Shown here: piece after piece, positions 1 to 6,088 of the stretch
Numbering within the stretch: position 1 is the stretch's first letter
Layout: every line of letters starts with the position of its first letter
Assembly (NCBI GenBank): GCA_023228665.1
Contig: JALOAR010000020.1
Span: forward strand, 1 to 9,196
Direction: 5' to 3'
Length of the DNA: 9,196 nucleotides
Source of the DNA: Candidatus Colwelliibacteriota bacterium
GTDB taxonomy: Bacteria; Patescibacteriota; Minisyncoccia; UBA6257; Colwellbacteraceae
Notes under the pieces: generated by a model
What the model was told of the DNA's origin: nothing
Seen by the model: the letters and a program-made list of their open reading frames with translations, nothing else
Database searches by the model: none
Program-made: the position numbers and the translations under genes

Positions 1-275
1 CCGGTTCTGGCTGGGTTGATGTTGATTTCTCAAGCATCCCCGGAGGATCGCCTATACCATTTCTTCCGGTAGATCCCTCGAATAATGCTACTTATTTCTA
101 TGCCTATATGTGCTCTGAAAGTCCAAATTATACTTTTGAACTTAACGGAAGGCTGGAATCTGAAAAGCACAGGGCGAAAATGGAAGATGACGGAGGAAAT
201 AAAAACGACTGCAGCACTTATATTGAAAACACTTGCTTCTATGAACTTGGCACAGAAGCCGGGCTTGATCTCTAA
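1..275 (+). CDS. Type IV pilin-like protein, C-terminal part (5' end outside window)
   Basis: The reading frame starting at base 3 is open from the left edge to a TAA at 273-275, giving 90 residues of the C-terminal globular part. It begins GSGWVDVDFSSIPGGSP and continues with a PVDPSNNATYFYAY stretch, then LNGRLESEKHRAKMEDDGG, and ends YELGTEAGLDL. From memory of the family, a GW-V-F-SS-I-GGSP-LP-DP stretch, a Y-Y-C segment, an L-ESEK segment, a DGG and a final YE-GT-L is the typical C-terminal layout of major pilins (often annotated PulG/PilE-like) in Patescibacteria. Three cysteines are visible and could form disulfides. The N-terminal cleavage motif and hydrophobic helix lie outside the window, so pilin identity rests on this C-terminal pattern and on the pilus operon just downstream. 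A strong terminator follows 20 bases after the stop, so it is probably transcribed separately from the assembly genes, as expected for an abundant major subunit. Confidence 0.7.
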   Translation, partial: GSGWVDVDFSSIPGGSPIPFLPVDPSNNATYFYAYMCSESPNYTFELNGRLESEKHRAKMEDDGGNKNDCSTYIENTCFYELGTEAGLDL

Positions 276-294
276 GAAAACGTGAAATATATAT

Positions 295-322
295 AAAAAC
301 CCCGTTTTTAGCGGGGGTTTTT
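295..322 (+). terminator. Rho-independent terminator after the pilin gene
   Basis: AAAAACCCCG (295-304) pairs with CGGGG plus TTTTT (312-316 and 318-322), with one bulged G at 317 and a TTTTTAG loop (305-311). The stem is 10 bp with a GC core and ends in a T tract. The A tract on the left arm means that it could also act on the opposite strand. It separates the pilin gene from the genes downstream. Confidence 0.88.
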
Positions 323-399
323 ATAAAAAGCAAAAAAAGTTAATTTAGATTTTAAAATTTATTTATTAGTCTTATGTTTCGCGATTTATCTTTTAAGTT

Positions 400-405
400 T
401 ATTAT
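400..405 (+). promoter_or_regulatory. Possible -10 box for a near-leaderless transcript
   Basis: TATTAT at 400-405 matches five of six positions of the TATAAT consensus. It lies seven bases before the ATG at 412, so initiation at the usual distance would start the mRNA at or next to the start codon. No Shine-Dalgarno sequence is present. The rest of the leader (323-411) is very AT-rich and shows no convincing -35 box, so this could be a chance match. Confidence 0.3.
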
Positions 406-411
406 ATATAT

Positions 412-984
412 ATGCCTTTTTTAGCGCTCGCTTTTGTTATCCTTCTTATCGGAGTTCAAATAAAAAAAAGAACTTTTTTAGAGAAAAAAATTAAAAAAAT
501 ATTTTGGATTCCCGTCGCTGCCGTATTTTCTCTGTCAGTAATATTTTCTTTTATTCAATACCAATTATGGTTAGCGGGCGAACAGACCAAATATCTTCTT
601 CCTCCCTTTGTACATATAAATAGTTTTCTTTTATATGCTTTTTTTCAGTTTTTTGCTCCTTATATTCTCGCTTTTATGCTGTCGGTTTTGCTTTTTTTAC
701 TAATGAAAAAGGCTAATAAAAAATACGGCGCTCGCTTTTTTGAAAAAGACGAGATATATATAGCTTTTCTTGGAGGATTTTTATCCGGCTTTCCCGGTTT
801 TTTATTCTATCTCTTTGGAGTTGTTGCGGCATATCTAATTATTCATCTTTATAAATCTTTAATAAAAGGCAAAAAAGAAGTTATTCCTCTTTATTATCTT
901 TGGTTACCGGTGTCGGCCTTTGTTATAATTAACAATATACTTTGGCTCTCACGGACAGGATTATGGAAAATATTATCCATATAA
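412..984 (+). CDS. Multi-pass membrane protein, diverged prepilin-peptidase-like (tentative)
   Basis: This 190-residue protein is very hydrophobic, with about five or six predicted membrane segments (roughly residues 2-16, 31-50, 70-98, 116-145 and 157-180) and lysine-rich loops between them. The ATG at 412 is the first possible start after an in-frame TAA at 394-396; no ribosome binding site is visible. The C-terminal half has FEKDEI (110-115), then AFLGGFLSGFPGF (about 118-130), a hydrophobic helix and IPLYYLWLP (about 157-165). This order recalls the second half of A24 prepilin peptidases, GxGDxK...LG..LG.PG...IPFGPFL, with Asp113 where the second catalytic Asp would be. The glycines of GxGD are missing, and the first catalytic Asp (in the LPD motif) is not seen; LPP at 63-65 is the nearest equivalent. 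It could be a shortened or inactive relative of the peptidase, or an unrelated membrane protein. The gene looks more AT-rich than its neighbours. It lies between the pilin and pilB, so a pilus role is plausible but inferred. Confidence 0.6.
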   Translation: MPFLALAFVILLIGVQIKKRTFLEKKIKKIFWIPVAAVFSLSVIFSFIQYQLWLAGEQTKYLLPPFVHINSFLLYAFFQFFAPYILAFMLSVLLFLLMKKANKKYGARFFEKDEIYIAFLGGFLSGFPGFLFYLFGVVAAYLIIHLYKSLIKGKKEVIPLYYLWLPVSAFVIINNILWLSRTGLWKILSI

Positions 985-985
985 T
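980..985 (+). promoter_or_regulatory. Possible -10 box for the pilB operon
   Basis: A perfect TATAAT covers the last bases of the upstream gene, 41 bases before the pilB start, which would leave an untranslated leader of about 34 bases. No good -35 hexamer is found at 16-19 bases upstream and there is no extended TG. In AT-rich DNA a chance match is quite possible; the operon may instead be read from the promoter upstream of base 412. Confidence 0.3.
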
Positions 986-1025
986 TTTCGAGATCTTTAA
1001 GCCTTATTCTTAGCCGCTATTTATT

Positions 1026-2732
1026 ATGATAGACATACCCCTTAACCAGCTTAAAAGCATAGTTTTAAAAGAAGGCCTTATTGATGAGGTTAGTTTTGAT
1101 TCCATAGCCGAAGAGGCAATAAGGCTGAAACAAAATGTTTCCGAAGCTCTTGTTTCGCGCAATGTTATTGCGCCGGGATATCTCTACCAGATACTTAGCC
1201 GATATTTTAATATTCCCATCGCCGAGCTTGGAGCAAAAGATATCGACGAAGCGGTTTTGCATCTTTTTCCCGAATCTCTTGCGAGGCAGAAGAGGGTTAT
1301 TTTATTCGGTACGGAAGCGGATGGGAGTTTTTCTGCCGCTATGGAAGACCCTACTAACCTCGAAACAATCGAGTTTGTCGAGCAATATGTCGGGCAAAAA
1401 CTAAGGCCGTACTTTGCAGCAGAAGGTGATCTTAATAAAGGGTTTGCTCTTTATGGAAAAAAACAATCCGAAGATTACAAAAAACTTATCGAAGACAGTA
1501 TTAGAGAGTCGCTTAAGCTTGGAAAAAAAGGAGAAGAAGCTGCCGCGGATGCTCCGATAGTCGGTATAGTCGATAACATCATCGCTTATGCGGTAAGCCT
1601 TAGGGCTTCGGATATTCACTTAGAAATATTTGAAGACGGTATTCTTATAAGATACAGAATAGACGGCATTCTTCACGAAATAATGAAGATACCAAAAGCT
1701 GTTCATCCGGCAATTGTTGCTCGCGTAAAATTATTGGCAGGCTTAAAAATTGACGAACACTATAAGCCGCAGGATGGCCGTTTGAGATATAAGATAGGTC
1801 CTGAAATATTAGATATCCGTATTTCTATTATGCCGACATTCAATGGGGAAAAGGTAGAAATGCGTCTCTTAACTGCCGCGCAAAGACCGCTCTCTTTCCA
1901 AGAAATTGGTATGCTTGATGATACTATCAAAGTTATTGAAGACAATATTAAGAAAAGCTACGGAATGATAATAGTCTGCGGACCTACTGGCTCCGGTAAA
2001 ACGACTACTCTTTACTCCATAATAAATGTCTTAAATCGCCCAGAAGTTAATATTGTCACAGTTGAAGACCCGATCGAATATAACATCAAGTATATTAACC
2101 AAACACAAATTAACCCGGCCGCCGGCGTAACTTTTGCAACCGGACTTCGCTCTCTTCTTCGCCAAGACCCGAATATAGTGCTTGTCGGTGAAATACGTGA
2201 TGGAGAAACAGCTTCTATAGCAGCTCAAGCTGCTCTTACCGGCCACTTGGTTATGTCATCCTTGCATACTAATGATGCTCCTACGGCCATACCTCGACTT
2301 ATGGATATGAATATCCCTCCTTTCTTGGTTTCTGCCGTATTGAATGCCATTATCGCCCAGCGTCTTGTAAGAAAGATATGTCTTGATTGCATATATTCGG
2401 TAAAACCAGAACCGGAAACAGTTGAAGCCCTTAAGCGTCAAATGGCGGAATTAGGCCTAGAAGAAGAATTCAAACCGCCTAAATTTATATATAAAGGAAA
2501 AGGCTGTCCCTCCTGCGGAGGTACTGGTTATAGAGGAAGAATTGGTATTTTCGAAACTTTGCATATAAGCGAAGAAGTAAGGAAAGAAATAGTCAGTGAA
2601 GGCTTTTCTCTCGATAATATGAAAAAGATAGCTCGCGCCCAAGGTATGATATCAATGTTTGAAGACGGTCTTCGCAAGGTCGAGAAAGGCTTAACTACAG
2701 TGGAGGAGCTTCTCCGCGTAATCAGGGAATAA
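1026..2732 (+). CDS. pilB: Type IV pilus extension ATPase PilB (GspE family)
   Basis: This is the cytoplasmic hexameric ATPase that drives pilus polymerisation through the membrane platform PilC. At 568 residues it has the usual PilB length. An N-terminal MshEN/T2SSE_N-type region covers about residues 1-150, followed by a charged linker (about 150-175) and the secretion ATPase core. The conserved arginines lie in SDIHLE...IRYRIDG (195-214). Walker A is GPTGSGKT at 319-326, the Asp box is VEDPIEY with Glu347-Asp348, the Walker B region is LVGEIRD with Glu389, and the His box is GHLVMSSLHTND (406-417, His407 and His414). A four-cysteine zinc site is intact: CLDC at 452-455 and CPSC at 494-497. 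This zinc site and the N-terminal domain favour PilB over the retraction ATPase PilT, which lacks both. No Shine-Dalgarno precedes the ATG. The stop codon overlaps the start of pilC by one base (TAATG), pointing to translational coupling. Confidence 0.96.
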   Translation: MIDIPLNQLKSIVLKEGLIDEVSFDSIAEEAIRLKQNVSEALVSRNVIAPGYLYQILSRYFNIPIAELGAKDIDEAVLHLFPESLARQKRVILFGTEADGSFSAAMEDPTNLETIEFVEQYVGQKLRPYFAAEGDLNKGFALYGKKQSEDYKKLIEDSIRESLKLGKKGEEAAADAPIVGIVDNIIAYAVSLRASDIHLEIFEDGILIRYRIDGILHEIMKIPKAVHPAIVARVKLLAGLKIDEHYKPQDGRLRYKIGPEILDIRISIMPTFNGEKVEMRLLTAAQRPLSFQEIGMLDDTIKVIEDNIKKSYGMIIVCGPTGSGKTTTLYSIINVLNRPEVNIVTVEDPIEYNIKYINQTQINPAAGVTFATGLRSLLRQDPNIVLVGEIRDGETASIAAQAALTGHLVMSSLHTNDAPTAIPRLMDMNIPPFLVSAVLNAIIAQRLVRKICLDCIYSVKPEPETVEALKRQMAELGLEEEFKPPKFIYKGKGCPSCGGTGYRGRIGIFETLHISEEVRKEIVSEGFSLDNMKKIARAQGMISMFEDGLRKVEKGLTTVEELLRVIRE

Positions 2733-3946
2733 TGCGCTATCGTTACGTCGCCGCGATGCCAAATGGCAAGATGGTCGAGGGAGAAATAGACGCTGGTGCT
2801 CCGGCGCAGGTTATTGAATGGATAGCCGGCCAAGGCTATAAGCCTATATCAATTAAGGCTATAGCGGGAGAAACTTCAAAAGGGCTGATGAAGTCAGCTC
2901 TTGGCCAAAAAATAACTCTGACCGACAAAGTGTTTTTAACCAAGTATCTTGCTTTAATGCTCCAGGTTGGCACGGATCTTTTTCGCGCCATAGATATTTT
3001 AATAAGCGATTTTGATAAGCCGATATTAAAATCTTTTCTTGTTGAAGTAAGGGAATCATTAAGCCAAGGCAAGCCTTTTTACTCGACTTTTGCAAAATAT
3101 CCCCAGTATTTTTCTTCGGTTGTCGTAAATTTGATAAAAGCGGGTGAAAAATCAGGAAACTTGGAAAGTGTTTTCGCAAATGTTTCCGGCAAGCTAGAAA
3201 AAGATCAAGATCTTAAGAATAAGGTTAGGGCAGCTTTTATATACCCGGTTATTCTTGTAGGCGTCGCCTTGCTGGTTCTTGCTCTTATGGTTCTTTTTGT
3301 TCTTCCGAGAATAGCGAACGTTTTTTCCCAGACCGGCGTCGAACCGCCATTTTTCTCTAAAATAGTGTTTACAATGGGGCTGTTTTTCGGCGAATATTCT
3401 TATATTTTCTTTCCTCTTTTTATTGCCGGTATGGTTTTTATTTGGTATTTCTTTTTCAAAAACAAAGTTGGCAAATCCGTTAAAGATAGGATATTGGTAA
3501 AAACTCCGATAGTTAAAAATATAATCAAGCAGCTTGCCATTCAGAGATTTGCCTCTACTTTTGCCTCTCTTCTTAGGGCCGGATTGCCGATTCTTGAAGC
3601 TCTTGAAATAACTGCCGGAGCTGTCGGTTCGGATGAGCTGACAACATCTCTTATGCGTATAGCTAAAGAAGGAGTTGTAAAAGGGCTTACCGTCGGAGAA
3701 GCCTTTCGCAGAGAGACATATTTTCCCCGCGTTGTTACCAACCTCATAGCTATTTCAGAAAAAGCCGGACATATGGAAGATGTTCTTGAAACTCTTTCTG
3801 ATTTCTATGCCGGAGAAGTCGATTCATCGATTAAGATATTAGTCTCTTTTCTTGAGCCGGTACTCTTGCTGTCTCTCGGCCTTGTTATCGGCCTTATCGC
3901 CCTCGCGGTTATTGTTCCAATTTATCAGCTTGTTTCTACAATATAG
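2732..3946 (+). CDS. pilC: Type IV pilus inner-membrane platform protein PilC (GspF family)
   Basis: PilC is the polytopic membrane protein on which pilins are assembled; its cytoplasmic domains contact the PilB hexamer. The 404-residue length is typical. Two repeated GspF domains are visible. The first, about residues 65-190, holds LALMLQVGTDLFRAIDIL and LIKAGEKSGNLESVF. The second, about 270-400, holds FASTFASLLRAGLPILEALEI and LIAISEKAGHMEDVL; the duplicated AGxxxxxAL and (A/S)EK(S/A)G patterns are the family signature. Three membrane segments fit at about 170-192, 222-245 and 370-400, each pair separated by cytoplasmic helices as in the family. The start overlaps the pilB stop by one base, and the next gene begins two bases after its own stop, so it is part of one transcriptional unit. 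Confidence 0.96.
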   Translation: MRYRYVAAMPNGKMVEGEIDAGAPAQVIEWIAGQGYKPISIKAIAGETSKGLMKSALGQKITLTDKVFLTKYLALMLQVGTDLFRAIDILISDFDKPILKSFLVEVRESLSQGKPFYSTFAKYPQYFSSVVVNLIKAGEKSGNLESVFANVSGKLEKDQDLKNKVRAAFIYPVILVGVALLVLALMVLFVLPRIANVFSQTGVEPPFFSKIVFTMGLFFGEYSYIFFPLFIAGMVFIWYFFFKNKVGKSVKDRILVKTPIVKNIIKQLAIQRFASTFASLLRAGLPILEALEITAGAVGSDELTTSLMRIAKEGVVKGLTVGEAFRRETYFPRVVTNLIAISEKAGHMEDVLETLSDFYAGEVDSSIKILVSFLEPVLLLSLGLVIGLIALAVIVPIYQLVSTI

Positions 3947-3948
3947 CA

Positions 3949-4614
3949 ATGTTTAAATTTTTCTTAAAAAAAATATTTAAAGTTAAAAAAAGAAGCTCTT
4001 GTTTTAATGAAAAAGGGCAATCTCTCGTAGAAATTCTTATAGCTGTCGGGATTTCTGCTACCTTGGTTGGGAGCGTTGTATCGACTTATGTCGTTTCTTT
4101 AAGATCTAACGCGAATGCTAGGTTGTCGGCAATCGGAACACAGCTTGCTCAAGAAACTTATGATAATGTTAAAGCATTAGCCGAAGCCAATTGGGTCGAT
4201 ATTTACTCGGTTACTAAAGGCGCTACATATTACCTTTCGCTTGCGGGAGACACATTCGATATTTCTTCAGGAACCCAAGTAGTAGAAGTAGACGAGGTCC
4301 AATATACCAGATCTTTTATTGTTGAGAACGTTCAAAGAGGGATAGGAGGGGATATAATAGAGATAGGCGGATCAGATGATCCATCAACTCAAAAAATAAC
4401 GGTTACCGTAACTTGGCCGATAGCAGGCGAAACTGATAGTACTGCAATAACCGGATATATATCTAGAAATCGCAACGCATCTCTTCGCTCGACCAACTGG
4501 ACTGAAGGGCCTGAAAATGAAGGACCATTTATCGGGCAGACATCGGGCTTTACTTCAAGCGACAATGTTGATTACACAACTCTTCCAGGAGTGATAAAAT
4601 TACTTAACTTTTAA
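3949..4614 (+). CDS. Prepilin with GQSLVE processing site (minor pilin/pseudopilin)
   Basis: This 221-residue protein has a long basic leader (KKIFKVKKR) followed by EKGQSLVEILIA. Prepilin peptidase would cut after Gly23, giving Gln at +1 and the conserved Glu28 at +5. A hydrophobic helix follows (about 26-52), then an Ala-rich amphipathic stretch with LAQETYDNVKALAEANW, common in PilV/GspI-like minor pilins. The rest is a polar, mostly beta-rich domain with repeated ITVTVTW-type strands and a Gly/Ser/Thr-rich tail. It has no cysteine after the leader. The family is clear, the exact subtype is not: PilV/GspI-like is my best reading from gene order and the leader. The mature size (about 198 residues) and its place inside the assembly operon suggest a minor rather than major subunit. 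The ATG lies two bases after the pilC stop; no Shine-Dalgarno is seen. Confidence 0.85.
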   Translation: MFKFFLKKIFKVKKRSSCFNEKGQSLVEILIAVGISATLVGSVVSTYVVSLRSNANARLSAIGTQLAQETYDNVKALAEANWVDIYSVTKGATYYLSLAGDTFDISSGTQVVEVDEVQYTRSFIVENVQRGIGGDIIEIGGSDDPSTQKITVTVTWPIAGETDSTAITGYISRNRNASLRSTNWTEGPENEGPFIGQTSGFTSSDNVDYTTLPGVIKLLNF

Positions 4615-4625
4615 TAATTTTGTAT

Positions 4626-5630
4626 ATGTTTAAAAATAATTTTAAAAACAAAACATTTTTTTCTAAAAAAGCTGTTTTACTTATCTTTGTTTGCGTTATT
4701 CCTTTTTTGATTGGGTTTTTCGCTACTGTTGCTTATGCCGCAACCAATATTGATCCGACTTACCCTAATTACTTTGCCTGGTCAGATACGATTGGTTGGA
4801 TAGATTTCTACAGCACTGATTCTGTTGATATAAACAATAACAATCTTGAGGGCTATGCGCGTTTCGGTCCTGAAGGCGGACCTTATAACTATATTTCTCT
4901 TGATTGTGCAACTGGTCCTAGCGGATCGGATTGTTCGGTTCCGTACCAAGTTACAAACGACGGCAACGGAAATTTATCTGGCTGGGCGTGGTCGGATGCT
5001 CTTGGCTGGATAAGCTTTGATTGCCACAACCCCGAAACGGGCGGATCAGCCCCTGATTATAGCTGTGCGCAATCTTTATATCAGACAGAGATTGATGCTC
5101 AAGGAAATTTTACCGGCTGGGCATGGAATGATGTTGCCGGCTGGATAAGCTTTAATTGCAACCAAGATGAGACAGGCGACCAATGTGCTATTTCTGAATA
5201 TAGGGTTAAAGGCGCGTGGACTCCGGGACCTGTTAAAGGAATATTGGAATCAGGCACTTTTGACACAGATCGCGAATCAGGCGTTGCTTTCAACTACATC
5301 GTTTGGGTTGGAGAGTTGAACGGCGGAAGAGTCTCTTTCCAATTTGCTACATCGGATTGCAGCAATGGCGCTACGAACGCTCCTGCCTGTGACGCTAATA
5401 TTGGCTGGGGAGGAAAAGCCTCCGGCGACGGCGCTTTTCTTGGGCCAGCCGGTACGTCAGTTGAAACAGATATTTACATTCCAAGCGGGCCAAGCGTGCC
5501 TGTAGAGATAAGGAATCAAGATGTTCATAATAATAAGAGATTCTTCAGGTACAAGATATTTATCGAAACAGATGCAGGGCAGACGGGAACGCCGGTCGTT
5601 CAAGATGTTATCGTTAATTGGAGCCCTTAA
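4626..5630 (+). CDS. Secreted GW-repeat protein with four cysteine pairs, in the pilus operon
   Basis: I do not recognise a named family. The 334-residue protein has a Sec signal peptide: a basic start, a hydrophobic stretch at about 16-35, and an AYA cleavage site near residue 38. The N-terminal half carries repeats built on GWAWSDxxGWISFxC. One copy is at 50-61 (FAWSDTIGWIDF), a degenerate one at 76-94 (GYARF...YISLDC), and two good ones at 119-133 and 164-178; they are joined by NLEG, GNLSG and GNFTG linkers. Eight cysteines in the mature part fall in four close pairs (94/103, 133/147, 178/187, 245/255), likely disulfide loops. Residues 205-334 look like a separate beta-rich domain (AFNYIVWVGEL...RVSFQFA...FFRYKIFIETD...VNWSP). 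No transmembrane anchor or sorting signal is seen at the C-terminus. Its position between two prepilin genes suggests a pilus-associated, perhaps tip or adhesive, protein; this is inference. ATG 4626 is preferred over the TTG six bases earlier. Confidence 0.82.
   Translation: MFKNNFKNKTFFSKKAVLLIFVCVIPFLIGFFATVAYAATNIDPTYPNYFAWSDTIGWIDFYSTDSVDINNNNLEGYARFGPEGGPYNYISLDCATGPSGSDCSVPYQVTNDGNGNLSGWAWSDALGWISFDCHNPETGGSAPDYSCAQSLYQTEIDAQGNFTGWAWNDVAGWISFNCNQDETGDQCAISEYRVKGAWTPGPVKGILESGTFDTDRESGVAFNYIVWVGELNGGRVSFQFATSDCSNGATNAPACDANIGWGGKASGDGAFLGPAGTSVETDIYIPSGPSVPVEIRNQDVHNNKRFFRYKIFIETDAGQTGTPVVQDVIVNWSP
4968..5024 (+). repeat. In-gene direct repeat, copy 1 (GW repeat)
   Basis: This 57-base segment encodes GNLSGWAWSDALGWISFDC. 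It recurs exactly 135 bases (45 codons) downstream, with about 45 of 57 bases identical by eye and 15 consecutive identical bases (GGCTGGATAAGCTTT at 5004-5018). Similarity at the DNA level points to a fairly recent in-frame duplication. Confidence 0.85.
5103..5159 (+). repeat. In-gene direct repeat, copy 2 (GW repeat)
   Basis: Second copy of the 57-base unit, encoding GNFTGWAWNDVAGWISFNC; the 15-base identical core lies at 5139-5153. The changes between copies (S/N, A/V, L/A, D/N) leave the Trp, Gly, Phe and Cys positions untouched, which suggests selection for the motif. Confidence 0.85.
5620..5623 (+). promoter_or_regulatory. Shine-Dalgarno-like GGAG before the PilX-like gene
   Basis: GGAG lies nine bases before the ATG at 5633, inside the last codons of the upstream gene. 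It is the best Shine-Dalgarno match before any gene in the window. It supports ATG 5633 over the in-frame TTG at 5618, which would start inside the preceding gene. Confidence 0.5.
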
Positions 5631-5632
5631 TT

Positions 5633-6088
5633 ATGTTCTGCTTTCCTAACAGGAGTCGAAGAGAGAGCGGAGTAGCAGCTCTTCCGGTTATTCTTTTGAT
5701 ATCTGGAATTATCCTTGAGATAGTTGCTGCCAGCGCTTTTCTTGCCTTCTCTTTTTCAAGCGGCAGTTTTGGAACTTTACTGGCGACAGAGGCCCTTTTT
5801 GGAGCGAGAGCTGGTGCAGATGATGCGATATACCGCATCATAAAAAACAATTACTCTACCTCGTACAGCCTTACGACTACTACCGGTTCGCATACTGTTG
5901 TTATTGATATTACTGTTGAAAAAGACCCCATAGATCTTGGGTCATGTTCGACCGCCTGGGGATGTCGTTATAGAATATATTCAACAGGAAGGGTTTTGTT
6001 TCGCGAGAGAAAAATCGAAGTTGTTCTCGCAGTCGACCCCAACACCAGAGAAATTAGGAGAGAGTCGTTTAAAGAAGTTGAAATATGA
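5633..6088 (+). CDS. PilX/GspK-like minor prepilin lacking Glu at +5
   Basis: The 151-residue protein begins with a short basic leader (NRSRRESG) followed by VAALPVILLISGIILEIV, a hydrophobic helix. Cleavage after Gly13 would give Val at +1 and Pro at +5 instead of the usual Glu. Lack of Glu5 is known for GspK-type and some PilX-type minor pilins, which sit at or near the fibre tip. After the helix, residues of the type EALFGARAGADDAIYRIIKN match the amphipathic helix of PilX-like proteins. The C-terminal RYRIYSTGRVLFRERKIEVVL resembles their conserved Y-I-STG...R-I-V strand. Two cysteines (SCSTAWGC) could form a small loop. The 5' end is two bases after the GW-repeat gene. The 3' end overlaps the next gene by four bases (ATGA), typical of translational coupling. 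The pilin-like assignment is fairly safe; the precise subtype and tip role are inferred. Confidence 0.75.
   Translation: MFCFPNRSRRESGVAALPVILLISGIILEIVAASAFLAFSFSSGSFGTLLATEALFGARAGADDAIYRIIKNNYSTSYSLTTTTGSHTVVIDITVEKDPIDLGSCSTAWGCRYRIYSTGRVLFRERKIEVVLAVDPNTREIRRESFKEVEI

Noticed and set aside
85..285. Open frame on the + strand near the window start
   Set aside because: It is out of frame with the pilin C-terminus, which has clear pilin-like sequence up to the TAA at 273-275.
402..412. TATATATATA run as a microsatellite or phase-variable tract
   Set aside because: The run is only about nine bases in a very AT-rich leader; it is too short to argue for phase variation.
4620..4625. TTG start six bases upstream of the GW-repeat gene ATG
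   Set aside because: ATG 4626 gives a normal signal peptide and there is no ribosome binding site favouring the TTG.
5618..5632. TTG start for the PilX-like gene inside the upstream gene
   Set aside because: The ATG at 5633 has a GGAG nine bases upstream and yields a normal short basic prepilin leader.
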